From: Denitrobacterium detoxificans
GTDB taxonomy: Bacteria; Actinomycetota; Coriobacteriia; Coriobacteriales; Eggerthellaceae
NCBI RefSeq assembly: GCF_015062615.1
Contig: NZ_SUUH01000001.1
Span: 222,366 to 286,365 of the forward strand
DNA length: 64,000 nt
Reading direction: 5' to 3'
Numbering within the stretch: the stretch's first letter is position 1; each line of letters starts with the position of its first letter. This document shows positions 1 to 9,350 of this stretch, in pieces. The notes beneath the pieces were generated by a model, which ran no database searches, was not told where the DNA came from, and worked only from the letters and a program-made list of their open reading frames with translations. A program made the position numbers and the translations under genes.

Positions 1-1062
<1,062 letters not shown>

Positions 1063-1065
1063 GGA

Positions 1066-4000
1066 TTATCCTTCCGCGTAACGTAGAGCAGCATCAAGAC
1101 GCTGGCTCATTACCTTCGTAACGCCGTCTGACTGCATCGACACGCCATAGAGCACGTCGGCCATTTCCATCGTGCGACGCTGATGCGTGATCATAATGAA
1201 CTGGGTGGTATCGCGAATGGAATCGAGATACGCAACGAGCCTGCGCAGGTTCGTGTCGTCGAGTGCGGCTTCGATCTCGTCGAGGATGTAGAACGGCGTG
1301 GCACGCGTCTCGTACACAGCGAACAGCAGGGCCATTGCCACCAGCGACTTCTCGCCACCCGACATGAGCGACATCTTCAGAATGCGCTTGCCACTGGGCT
1401 GGGCGCTCACTTCCACGCCCGTGTTTTCGGGGTCGTCGGGATCCACCAGGGAAAGCTCGCCCGAACCACCGGGGAACAGTTCGCGGAAGATGCGCTGGAA
1501 GTTGGCGTTCACCTGCTCGAACGTATTCACGAAATCGTCCTTCATGCGATCGTCGATGACGTGGACGATTTTCACGAGGGAACGACGGGCCGCCATCATG
1601 TCGTCGAGCTGCGACTGAAGGTAGTCGTAGCGCGTCTTGAGCTGCTCGTATTCGGCAGCGGCGTCGGGGTTGATGGTGCCCATGTTGGCGATGCGACGCT
1701 GGAGCTTGAACGATTCGGCCTCGAGAGCGGCGCGATCTTCCAGCTCGGGCGTGCGCATGGCAACTTCCAGGGGCGTGGCGCAATCGTCGGTAATGGTGCG
1801 GATGGCGGTTTCCACCTGCATCTCGAGCCTGCCCTTTTCAACGCGCACCTGCGAGAGAAGCTCGTTCGATTCGTCGAACGCGTCGTGCGCTTCCTTCGCC
1901 TTCGTGCGCGCATCGTTGATCTGCTCATGCAGGCCCGCGGAAAGCTCGCGCGAAGCCGCGCTGGCATCTTCCAGACGCTGGGAGCGAATGCGCGACACCT
2001 CGGCCAGGGAGCGGCACACCTCGAGCAGCGGGTCGATACGGCGAGCGGCAACCGTCTTGCGCTCGATGTTGCGACGCGCCACCTCGCGCGTCTTCTTCGC
2101 CTGGCGAATGTCCTGCTCGCGAGCGATGACCATACGCTTGGCGTAGTCGGTTCGCTCTTTGGCCGTAGCGGCCGCGAGCTTGGCTTCCGCAAGAGCGTTC
2201 GAGGCTTCATCGGCCTGGGCGCGTACGGGGGCAAGCTCGTCACGAAGCGCTTCGATGCGATTCTTCGCATCGTCGATAGTACCCGAGAGAATGGTCGCAC
2301 GTTCGTCAAGCGAAACGGCTTCGGGCTGAGCGGCCTCGAGCGCCTGCTGCGCTGCCGTACGCTGGGATTCGATGGAATCAGATTCGCGCTTGAGCGCGTC
2401 GAGCGCGGATTGTGCCTGCTTCACCTGGGAAGCGGCGGCATCGGATGCGCCCTGCAGCTTCGCCTTGTCTTGCGAGGTGGAAAGCACGGCCGACTGCACG
2501 GTACGTAGTTCTTCCTCGGATTCGTCGAGCGCACGCTGGGCAAGCTCCTGAGCCTCCAGGGCTGCAGCGAGACGATCGCGCGCAGCTTCCAGCTCGCGAT
2601 GAGCGGCCAGGGCGTTTTCTGCATCGTCGCCCGGCAGCGCATAGGTGACCTTGCCATTGGGCCACACGATGACGCCATCGAGCGTAACGGCGCGCACGCC
2701 AGATACCTGAGCGGCGACACGCTGCGCCGAGGCGATATCGTCGCAGATGAGCACGTCGCCCAAAAGGGCCTTGACCGACGCAGCCGCGGATTCGGGATAC
2801 GAAAGCATGGAAACGAGCGTACGGGCGCCCTCAGGAACCTGGGGCAATTCCGCAGCGCGCATGCCGTCACGCGGAAGCAGCGACACGGAACCCGTCTCCC
2901 CCGACGCGACAATGCGCGTAGCGGCAGCAAGGGCACTTGGCTCGTCTTCGACGAAGAGCGCTTCGACGTCGGAGCCAAGCAAGAGCGTTACGAGCGCCTC
3001 GACTTCGGGCGCCGCGGTAAGAGTATCGATGAAAGGAGCAATGTGCGATTGAAGGTCGTCTGCATGTTCCTTGGTCCACAGCAAGAGAGGATTGGCTGCC
3101 GTGCGCGCACGTTCAAGCTCTTCAAGGCTCTTTACCAGGGCGGATGCGGTCGCACGTTCGTCACGCGCCTCGTCGAGCGCCTGGCGGAGCTCGTCGCGCT
3201 TACGCACGGCCGCGCCCACGTTGGCCCGCGCCTCCGCTTCGGCCTTCTTCGCCTCTTCCAAATCGCGCGCCATGGCATCGGCTTGCGACTGGGCCGACCC
3301 CACCGCAGCCTTGGCGGCGGCAAAGCGCTCGTCGAGCTCGGCAGCATGCGTGGCAATGAGCTTCTGCTGAGCCTGACTGCTTGCCAAGATTTCCTGAGTA
3401 CGCGCCTGAGCCGCGCGAACGCCTTCAAGTTCCTGAAGCGCATCGCGACGCTTGCGCGTCTGATCGTCGAGCTGCTGCTGCAGAGAACGCTTCTTCTCCT
3501 GGAGCTCCTGTGTGCGCGTACGCGCTGCCGCATAGGCGGAATCGGCAGCTTCACGTGCGGCAACAGCCTCATCGAGCTGCTTTTGGGCCTGCTCCCTACG
3601 CTCTTCGAGATCTTGCAGCGAGCGCTCGGAACCCTGCAGCTGCAACTGCAGATCGGTGAGGTAACTTTGGATGGAGCGCTTGCGTTCGTGCAGGAGCAGC
3701 ACGTTCGAATCGAGCTTGTCGGATGCGGCCTGGGCGCGGCGCTGGTGCGTGGCAACGACGCCCGCCTCTGCCGTTTCGGCCTGGAGCTTCTTCTGCAGTT
3801 CCTCCGAAACCGCCTCGGTCTTCTCGATCTGCGTGCGCAGGCCTTCGAGCTGCGAAGACAGCGACTGCTCACGCTTGAGCGTTTCATCCCACGATCGCTG
3901 GAGAGTGCGGAGGTCGTCGACGGCGAGTTCCAGATTGACCTGGGCAAGCTGCTTGCTCACATCGCGATATTGCAAGGCACGCTTCGCCTTGCGCTCCAGA

Positions 4001-4611
4001 GGCTTTACCTGGCGTTCTACTTCCGCCACCACGTCGCGCACGCGTGCGAGATGCTCGTCCATGCGCTCGAGCTTGCGCTGGCTCTTCGCCTTGCGCTGCT
4101 TGTGCTTCAAAACGCCCGCGGCCTCTTCGATGAGGGCACGACGGTCTTCCGGCTTGCTTTGCAGGATTTCGGCCAGATGGCCCTGAGCGATGATGGAATG
4201 CGTTCCCGTGCCCAGTCCGCTGTCGTGCAGGATGTCGAGCACGTCCATGCGTCGGGCGATGGTGCCATTGATGAGGTACTCGCTTTCGCCGCTGCGATAC
4301 ATGCGACGCATGATGGATACGTCATTGAATTCCACGGGCAGCGTACCGTCGGAATTATCGAGCACGAGCTCGACTTCGGCAACGCCAACAGGCTTGCGCG
4401 CCGAGGAGCCGGCAAAGATGACGTCTTCCATGGCCTGGCCACGGAGGTTCTTCGCGTTACGTTCGCCCAGCACCCACAGAACGGCATCGGAAATGTTCGA
4501 TTTTCCCGAACCGTTGGGACCCACAACCGCGGCAATGCCCGGCTCGAAGCTAAGCACGCTGCGATCGGCAAACGATTTGAACCCCTTCAAAACGAGCGAC
4601 TTGAGATACAC
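1066..4611 (-). CDS. smc: Chromosome segregation protein SMC
   Basis: This is the condensin ATPase that organises and segregates the chromosome. The 1181-residue length is normal for bacterial SMC. Visible parts are the Walker A GPNGSGKSNISDAV near residue 32, a long coiled coil rich in Ala, Glu, Gln and Arg, a hinge around residues 520-660, a second coiled coil, then the ABC signature LMSGGEKSLVAMAL and Walker B FYILDEIEAALDD near the C-terminus. It sits between rnc (3 bp upstream) and ftsY (3 bp downstream), a conserved arrangement. No ScpA or ScpB gene is in the window. Confidence 0.98.
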   Translation of the reverse strand: MYLKSLVLKGFKSFADRSVLSFEPGIAAVVGPNGSGKSNISDAVLWVLGERNAKNLRGQAMEDVIFAGSSARKPVGVAEVELVLDNSDGTLPVEFNDVSIMRRMYRSGESEYLINGTIARRMDVLDILHDSGLGTGTHSIIAQGHLAEILQSKPEDRRALIEEAAGVLKHKQRKAKSQRKLERMDEHLARVRDVVAEVERQVKPLERKAKRALQYRDVSKQLAQVNLELAVDDLRTLQRSWDETLKREQSLSSQLEGLRTQIEKTEAVSEELQKKLQAETAEAGVVATHQRRAQAASDKLDSNVLLLHERKRSIQSYLTDLQLQLQGSERSLQDLEERREQAQKQLDEAVAAREAADSAYAAARTRTQELQEKKRSLQQQLDDQTRKRRDALQELEGVRAAQARTQEILASSQAQQKLIATHAAELDERFAAAKAAVGSAQSQADAMARDLEEAKKAEAEARANVGAAVRKRDELRQALDEARDERATASALVKSLEELERARTAANPLLLWTKEHADDLQSHIAPFIDTLTAAPEVEALVTLLLGSDVEALFVEDEPSALAAATRIVASGETGSVSLLPRDGMRAAELPQVPEGARTLVSMLSYPESAAASVKALLGDVLICDDIASAQRVAAQVSGVRAVTLDGVIVWPNGKVTYALPGDDAENALAAHRELEAARDRLAAALEAQELAQRALDESEEELRTVQSAVLSTSQDKAKLQGASDAAASQVKQAQSALDALKRESDSIESQRTAAQQALEAAQPEAVSLDERATILSGTIDDAKNRIEALRDELAPVRAQADEASNALAEAKLAAATAKERTDYAKRMVIAREQDIRQAKKTREVARRNIERKTVAARRIDPLLEVCRSLAEVSRIRSQRLEDASAASRELSAGLHEQINDARTKAKEAHDAFDESNELLSQVRVEKGRLEMQVETAIRTITDDCATPLEVAMRTPELEDRAALEAESFKLQRRIANMGTINPDAAAEYEQLKTRYDYLQSQLDDMMAARRSLVKIVHVIDDRMKDDFVNTFEQVNANFQRIFRELFPGGSGELSLVDPDDPENTGVEVSAQPSGKRILKMSLMSGGEKSLVAMALLFAVYETRATPFYILDEIEAALDDTNLRRLVAYLDSIRDTTQFIMITHQRRTMEMADVLYGVSMQSDGVTKVMSQRLDAALRYAEG

Positions 4612-4614
4612 GGG

Positions 4615-5460
4615 CTATCCCTGCTCGGAAGACGAGGACTTTTTCTTGCTCTTCATTTCGACCTTGCGGGCCTTTTCCGCTTCGCGTTCGGCCTTGCGCT
4701 CGGCGCGGCGAGCAGCCTTCTGCTCACGCTGGATTTCGCGTTCGGTCTTCGCGGAGTTGAAGGACATCTGCGTAAGGGCGCTCTGAGCTGCCTGACTTTC
4801 GCTTTCCTTCTTCGTGCGGCCAACGCCACGGGCCAGGGCCTGCAAGCCTGCGTACACCTGCGTTACGAAGGTGCGGTCGTGCGGAGGGCCCTGCGTCTCG
4901 ATGAGCTTGTAGGTGGGCGTGATGCCATCTTCCTGGAGCTTTTCCTGCAGAACGCTCTTCGGGTTTTCGGGCTCGCGCGCCATGTCGATGCTCATGTAAC
5001 CAAGAAGCGTCTTGGAAATGAACTCGCGCGCAGCTTCCATGCCGCCGTCGAGATACAACGCAGCCACGATGGCCTCGTACACGTTTTCGAGTGCGGAATG
5101 CAGGCCACGACGCCCCGTTCCGCGTTCGGAAAGGCCGAAGATGATGAAATCGGCGAAGCCGAGCTCGCTCGCCACATGGGAAAGCGAGGCGCCACTTACG
5201 AGCGAAACCTTGATGCGCGTGAGCCCGCCTTCGTCGATTTCAGAAAACTTGTGAAATGCCGCATCGGCCACCACGGCACCCAGAATGCTATCGCCCAGGA
5301 ATTCCAAGCGCTCGTACGAAAACTTTACGGGCTTTCCCTCCACCGCCGACGGATGCGTGATGGCGGAGAGGAGGTACCGCTCGTTGGTGAAGCGGTACCC
5401 AAGAATGTCCTGCGCTAGGTCGAGCTTCTTACGCTGCTCGTCGCGCGGAATACCATTCAT
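4615..5460 (-). CDS. rnc: Ribonuclease III with an atypical active-site residue
   Basis: RNase III cleaves double-stranded RNA in rRNA and mRNA maturation. The 281 residues comprise the catalytic domain with signature ERLEFLGDSILG (about 46-57), a dsRNA-binding domain (NPKSVLQEKLQ to SQAAQSALTQM, about 165-232), and an unusual Lys/Arg/Glu-rich tail of about 45 residues. At the second metal-binding helix, where the family has D-x-x-E (for example ADAFEALIGA), this protein reads ENVYEAIVAA: the Asp is replaced by Asn and the Glu is kept. The codon (AAC) is plain in the DNA. Gene order plsX-rnc-smc-ftsY is typical, but acpP and fab genes are absent. Confidence 0.95.
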   Translation of the reverse strand: MNGIPRDEQRKKLDLAQDILGYRFTNERYLLSAITHPSAVEGKPVKFSYERLEFLGDSILGAVVADAAFHKFSEIDEGGLTRIKVSLVSGASLSHVASELGFADFIIFGLSERGTGRRGLHSALENVYEAIVAALYLDGGMEAAREFISKTLLGYMSIDMAREPENPKSVLQEKLQEDGITPTYKLIETQGPPHDRTFVTQVYAGLQALARGVGRTKKESESQAAQSALTQMSFNSAKTEREIQREQKAARRAERKAEREAEKARKVEMKSKKKSSSSEQG

Positions 5461-5513
5461 AACACAGACCCCCGAGGGCCCGCCCCCTTCCTAGAATGCG
5501 TAAAAACGAATAC

Positions 5514-6536
5514 CTATTCAGATTTATCTATTTTACCCGAAACTGCAGGTGAAGAGACGGCTTGCGCGATTAATTCAGAAACCTGCAGGCGGACCGTCTT
5601 CGCAGCCGCGTGAATGCCGTTCTTGATGGCGATTTCATTGGAAGAGCCATGCCCCACCATGCAAGCGCCCTTGACGCCCAGAACGGGAGCCGCGCCCATG
5701 CGATCGGAGGAAACCTTGTCCTTCAGCTCGCGCAGGCCGCCCTTTACGAGCAGGGCACCCAGCATGGTAAGGGGGCTCTTCGTGAACGCGCCCTTGATAG
5801 CACCGAAAAGTGCCTTCGAGGTGCCCTCGATGGTCTTCAGACACACATTGCCCGTAAATCCGTCGGTAACGTACACATCGAACGTGGCGGCAAGCACGTC
5901 GTTGCCTTCGGCATTCCCCGCGAAATTGGGAACCTGCTCCTTCAGCAGGGCGTGGCACGTCTGGGCGAACTGGCTGCCCTTGGCCTCTTCGGAACCGATG
6001 TTCAGAAGCGCGACACGAGGGTTTTCGCGACCCAGCACCTTCTCGGCGTAGATGAATGCCATCTGGGCAAATTGCACCAGGTATTCCGGCTTGCAATCGG
6101 CATTGGCGCCTACGTCGCACATGACGACGTCGCGCGTAGGCGTAGGCAGAACCGTGCAGAGGGCAGGACGCGCTACGCCCTTGATGCGACCAATGACGAG
6201 CGTACCCGCCGTAAGGACGGCACCCGTAGAGCCAGCAGAAAAGAAGCCCTGGGCTTTCCCTTCCTTCACCATACGACAGCCAACCACGAGCGAAGAGTCC
6301 TTCTTCTTACGAACCGCCTGGGCAGGATGCTCGCCCATGGCGATTTCCTCGGTGGTCACTACGGCTTCGCAGCGTTCATGGGAAGCGCAGAACGGAACCA
6401 CGACCTCCTCGGGTCCGCAAAGCAGAACGGACAGCGAGGCATCTTCGGAGAGGGCAGCTTCGACTCCGGGCAGAACTACGGAAGCACCCGCGTCCCCACC
6501 CAGGGCGTCTACGGCGATGGTTACAGGTTGGCTCAT
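5514..6536 (-). CDS. plsX: Phosphate acyltransferase PlsX
   Basis: PlsX converts acyl-ACP to acyl-phosphate, the first step of phosphatidic acid synthesis in bacteria using PlsX/PlsY. The 340 residues begin MSQPVTIAVDALGGDAGASVVLPGVE, the family N-terminus with the DAxGGD motif, and contain VGANADCKPEYLVQFAQMA and FVTDGFTGN-like YVTDGFTGNVCLKT. It lies downstream of rpmF, the classic rpmF-plsX pairing, but a good intrinsic terminator at 6569-6603 separates them, so plsX depends on read-through or on a promoter I could not identify. Confidence 0.96.
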   Translation of the reverse strand: MSQPVTIAVDALGGDAGASVVLPGVEAALSEDASLSVLLCGPEEVVVPFCASHERCEAVVTTEEIAMGEHPAQAVRKKKDSSLVVGCRMVKEGKAQGFFSAGSTGAVLTAGTLVIGRIKGVARPALCTVLPTPTRDVVMCDVGANADCKPEYLVQFAQMAFIYAEKVLGRENPRVALLNIGSEEAKGSQFAQTCHALLKEQVPNFAGNAEGNDVLAATFDVYVTDGFTGNVCLKTIEGTSKALFGAIKGAFTKSPLTMLGALLVKGGLRELKDKVSSDRMGAAPVLGVKGACMVGHGSSNEIAIKNGIHAAAKTVRLQVSELIAQAVSSPAVSGKIDKSE

Positions 6537-6568
6537 GCGTACATCCCTTTCATGCAGTGGTAGCGAAA

Positions 6569-6603
6569 GTAAAAATCCCCTGACCTACTATGCGATCAGG
6601 GGA
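6569..6603 (-). terminator. Intrinsic terminator after rpmF
   Basis: Read on the minus strand, TCCCCTGA pairs with TCAGGGGA across a 12-nt loop and is followed at once by TTTTTAC. It lies between rpmF and plsX, so it should terminate or attenuate transcription from the rpmF side. Confidence 0.7.
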
Positions 6604-6630
6604 CCCGTTAACAAACTATGGCAGCTAGAA

Positions 6631-6810
6631 CTAAGCCGTCTCGATGACCTCGCGGTCGCGATAGAAACCGCAGTTCGGGCACACGCGATGCGGGAGCTTC
6701 ACTTCGCCGCACTTCGGGCACAGAGAACGAGCGGGAGCTGCGATCTTGTCGTTAGCGGAACGGCGGGAATGCGTGCGAGCACGGCCCGTTTTGCGTTTAG
6801 GTACTGCCAT
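6631..6810 (-). CDS. rpmF: 50S ribosomal protein L32
   Basis: L32 is a small zinc-ribbon protein of the large subunit. The 59 residues begin MAVPKRKTGRARTHSRRS and contain a C-x2-C ... C-x2-C zinc ribbon (CPKCGEVKLPHRVCPNCG). The ATG at 6810 is chosen because AAGGAGATAATA precedes it and the family always starts with MAVPKRK; the longer open frame upstream is not coding. A terminator follows. It sits between the DUF177 gene and plsX, as in many bacteria. Confidence 0.97.
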   Translation of the reverse strand: MAVPKRKTGRARTHSRRSANDKIAAPARSLCPKCGEVKLPHRVCPNCGFYRDREVIETA

Positions 6811-6975
6811 TATTATCTCCTTCTTACAGCTGAGACGCTCCCTAGCGCCTGCAACATATAACACGAATACGCGAATGGGTATGTTAACACCCGCGCCATA
6901 GCGACGCAAGGCATGTTCACCGAGACTGCACACTCGCACATCGCCTCACATGCGCTTCCACATAGAAAGCGCACG

Positions 6976-7536
6976 CTACTCGTCGAACGTAAGGTTCTTC
7001 AGCGCGGCAAACGGATTTGCGGCTTCGGCTTCCGCCAAGCGTTCGGCCTCGCGCTTCGAAGCGCAACCGCAATCACCTTCGTTCAGGTTGGCACCGCAGT
7101 CGGGGCAAATGCCCTTGCAATCGTCGCGGCACAGCGGAACGAGCGGAGTGTCGACCAGCAACGCGGCCTTCATGAGCGGCACCAGATCGATGGTGTTGGA
7201 GTCGTCGAGTCGCTCGAACTCGTCTTCGTCCATATCTTCGGGCGTCTCTGCTTCCCCGATGAGGAAGTAGCCCTCAATATCGCCCTGAAAATCAACCTCG
7301 ATAGGATCGAGGCAACGAGCGCACGCCGTGGTAGCCAACCCGGTGACCGTACCGCTTACCAGCAGCGCATCGCCCGTATTGGACACGATGACGTTCCAGG
7401 CAAGGGGTTCGGCAAATGCGTAGACATCGGGGCCGGCAACCAATTCGGGCAGCTCGAATACGCCCGAATAGGAAGAGCTCTCCGCAGGGGCGAAGAGCTC
7501 GGATGGGATTTCGATAGTTGTGGAATCCATTCCCAA
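6976..7536 (-). CDS. DUF177 (YceD-like) protein
   Basis: DUF177 proteins are nearly always encoded just before rpmF, as here, and have been linked to 23S rRNA accumulation in other bacteria. The 186 residues show the central CARCLDP motif (about residue 84) and the C-terminal LVPLCRDDCKGICPDCGANLNEGDCGC cluster, four Cys that may bind zinc in the Gram-positive-type version. The start may be the ATG at 7530 (MDSTTIEIP) rather than 7536. It is 6 bp downstream of the coiled-coil gene, indicating one operon. Confidence 0.9.
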   Translation of the reverse strand: MGMDSTTIEIPSELFAPAESSSYSGVFELPELVAGPDVYAFAEPLAWNVIVSNTGDALLVSGTVTGLATTACARCLDPIEVDFQGDIEGYFLIGEAETPEDMDEDEFERLDDSNTIDLVPLMKAALLVDTPLVPLCRDDCKGICPDCGANLNEGDCGCASKREAERLAEAEAANPFAALKNLTFDE

Positions 7537-7542
7537 ATAAGC

Positions 7543-8016
7543 CTATCGACCACTGCCAAACGAGTTGGAATTCAGACGCTCGCGGCAACGGCGCACATTG
7601 GAGAGCAGCGTGTCGAGGCTCTGCTCCACGTGGCCAAATACCTCGTCGGCGTAGTCTTCGGCACCCGCGCGGGTCTCGCGCTCGAGCTCACGGGCCTCGG
7701 CCATGATGGTGTCTGCCTGCTGCTGGGAAATGCGCACGATTTCCTGTTCGCCGGCGATGGTGAGCGCCTGGCTGCGGGCATCCTCGATCATGCGGGTGGC
7801 CTCGGCCTCGGCATCGTCGAGCAAGCTCTGACGCTCGCGCACGATCTGGCGAGACTGAGCGAATTCGCTCGGGAACGCGTCGCGGATGTCATCGATGATT
7901 TCGAAGGCGGCAGCAACGTCTACCTGGCGCAGGTTACCCTTGCCAAAGACGGGCTTCGCATCTTCCAGGAGGATAGAAAGCTCCTCGATAAGCCCCAAAA
8001 CCCCTGTTTCGTCCAT
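7543..8016 (-). CDS. Coiled-coil protein, DivIVA/ATP-synthase-b-like
   Basis: This 157-residue protein is mostly one amphipathic helix rich in Ala, Glu, Arg and Gln from about residue 20 to 140, with no membrane segment. Actinobacterial genomes often carry such a protein upstream of DUF177-rpmF, annotated loosely as DivIVA-like or ATP synthase subunit b-like. No catalytic motif is visible. Its function is not known to me; scaffolding or a cell-division role is only an inference from the coiled coil. It is the first gene after a promoter at 8077-8105, so it probably leads the operon toward rpmF. Confidence 0.75.
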   Translation of the reverse strand: MDETGVLGLIEELSILLEDAKPVFGKGNLRQVDVAAAFEIIDDIRDAFPSEFAQSRQIVRERQSLLDDAEAEATRMIEDARSQALTIAGEQEIVRISQQQADTIMAEARELERETRAGAEDYADEVFGHVEQSLDTLLSNVRRCRERLNSNSFGSGR

Positions 8017-8076
8017 AGTTATTCCTTCCGTATGCTGCGTCTAAGCTGCGGTGAATATGTCAAAACAATCCATTGC

Positions 8077-8105
8077 ATTCTATCATGCACTTACACATGG
8101 GGCAA
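8077..8105 (-). promoter_or_regulatory. Sigma-70-like promoter for the coiled-coil/DUF177/rpmF operon
   Basis: On the minus strand TTGCCC (-35, 4/6) is followed after exactly 17 bp by TAGAAT (-10, 5/6), about 60 bp upstream of the start at 8016. The surrounding 8017-8268 holds no gene that I can support. Confidence 0.55.
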
Positions 8106-8268
8106 AATGCACATTCAGGCTCCACGTGCGATTATACGACATAGAGCCAGTTCGCGCATTCCACCCCGCTGAAAACGCCGTAGACGCAGGCTGCCGATAA
8201 TGCTCGAAAGCCACTTCCCCACTGCGATGCCGATTCGGCAAGCATGGGGGCCAGCAAGCCGTTATTTG

Positions 8269-8778
8269 CTATTCACCCTGCTCATTGAGGGGAAGATCGT
8301 ACTTCTCGCAAAGCGCGCGATAGACCGGGTCCGACACGAACTCGCGGAACGGCCCGCCCAGGCTGGCAATCTCTCGCACGATGGAAGACGAGAGGTACAT
8401 GTACTTCGGGGGCGACATGATGAACACGGTTTCGACCTCGCGATCGATGTCGTAATTCATGGCAGTCATCTGGAACTCGTATTCGAAGTCGGTGATAGCC
8501 CGCAGGCCCTTTACCAGTACCTTCGCATCCATGCGACGCGCGAACGAGACGAGCAGCTCGCTAAAGGGCTCGACACGCACGTTCGGAATGTCGGCCACCG
8601 ACTTGCGAGCCAGCTCGACGCGCTCCTCGAGCGTGAAGAGCCTGCTGCGACCGCCCTTGTTGGGCGAAGCGGCCACGGCAACGATCACCTCATCGAAGAT
8701 CTGGGAAGCGCGGCGGATGATGTCCAGATGCCCTTCCGTAATGGGGTCGAATGTGCCGGGCACGAGCGCGCGTTTCAT
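8269..8778 (-). CDS. coaD: Phosphopantetheine adenylyltransferase
   Basis: CoaD transfers AMP from ATP to 4'-phosphopantetheine, the penultimate CoA step. The 169 residues contain the nucleotidyltransferase signature GTFDPITEGHLDII (about 7-20) and the second ATP-binding motif YLSSSIVREIASLGG (about 127-141). The length is normal. The start overlaps the rsmD stop by 4 bp (ATGA), the common rsmD-coaD pair. Confidence 0.97.
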   Translation of the reverse strand: MKRALVPGTFDPITEGHLDIIRRASQIFDEVIVAVAASPNKGGRSRLFTLEERVELARKSVADIPNVRVEPFSELLVSFARRMDAKVLVKGLRAITDFEYEFQMTAMNYDIDREVETVFIMSPPKYMYLSSSIVREIASLGGPFREFVSDPVYRALCEKYDLPLNEQGE

Positions 8779-9350
8779 GCGAGTTCCTTTCTGAACAGGT
8801 CGAGAGCGGTATCACCGTATTTCTTCCGGGTAAGGTGATGCAATTGTAGGGCAACGAATTCCGGCGCATCGGAACAATCGACGGATGCGTCATGTTCATA
8901 GCTAATCAGCACATCATCGGCAAGCATGTCCGCCTCATCGAGGCGCTTCAGCACGCCCGCCACCACCTCGATACCGTACGCATAGGGCGGATCGAAGAAG
9001 ACCAAGTCGAAGGGAGAATCGGGAATCGGAGGTAGACGCTTCTCGATGTCCACACGCGCGATGCGCGTGCGCTGGGGTTCAGCCATAACGGTATTCACGG
9101 CAAGGCAGCCAAGCGCTTCGCGATCGCGTTCGCAGAAGCATGCATATTCGGCCCCACGGGAAAGCGCCTCCATACCCAGGGCACCGCTGCCCGCAAATGC
9201 ATCGAGAACATACGCACCCTCCCATGTGCCACGAGCGGACATGATAGTGCTCATGAGCGATTCACGTACGCGGTCGACGGTGGGTCGCGTCGTGCGGCCC
9301 TTGGGAGCCCGCAGGGGCCTCCCGCGGAATTCGCCTGCAATAATGCGCAT
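8775..9350 (-). CDS. rsmD: 16S rRNA (guanine(966)-N2)-methyltransferase RsmD
   Basis: RsmD methylates G966 of 16S rRNA. The 191 residues begin MRIIAGEFRGRPLRAPKG, the typical N-terminus, followed by the SAM-binding loop DAFAGSGALGMEALSRGA (about 50-67) and the catalytic FFDPPYAYG (about 123-131). The start ATG shares one base with the recG stop (TAATG), so recG, rsmD and coaD are translationally coupled. Confidence 0.96.
   Translation of the reverse strand: MRIIAGEFRGRPLRAPKGRTTRPTVDRVRESLMSTIMSARGTWEGAYVLDAFAGSGALGMEALSRGAEYACFCERDREALGCLAVNTVMAEPQRTRIARVDIEKRLPPIPDSPFDLVFFDPPYAYGIEVVAGVLKRLDEADMLADDVLISYEHDASVDCSDAPEFVALQLHHLTRKKYGDTALDLFRKELA

Noticed and set aside
2599..5418. Long plus-strand frame of 939 codons opposite smc and rnc
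   Set aside because: It mirrors two well-supported minus-strand genes and encodes a Leu/Arg/Gly-rich chain without family motifs; it is a shadow of biased codon usage.
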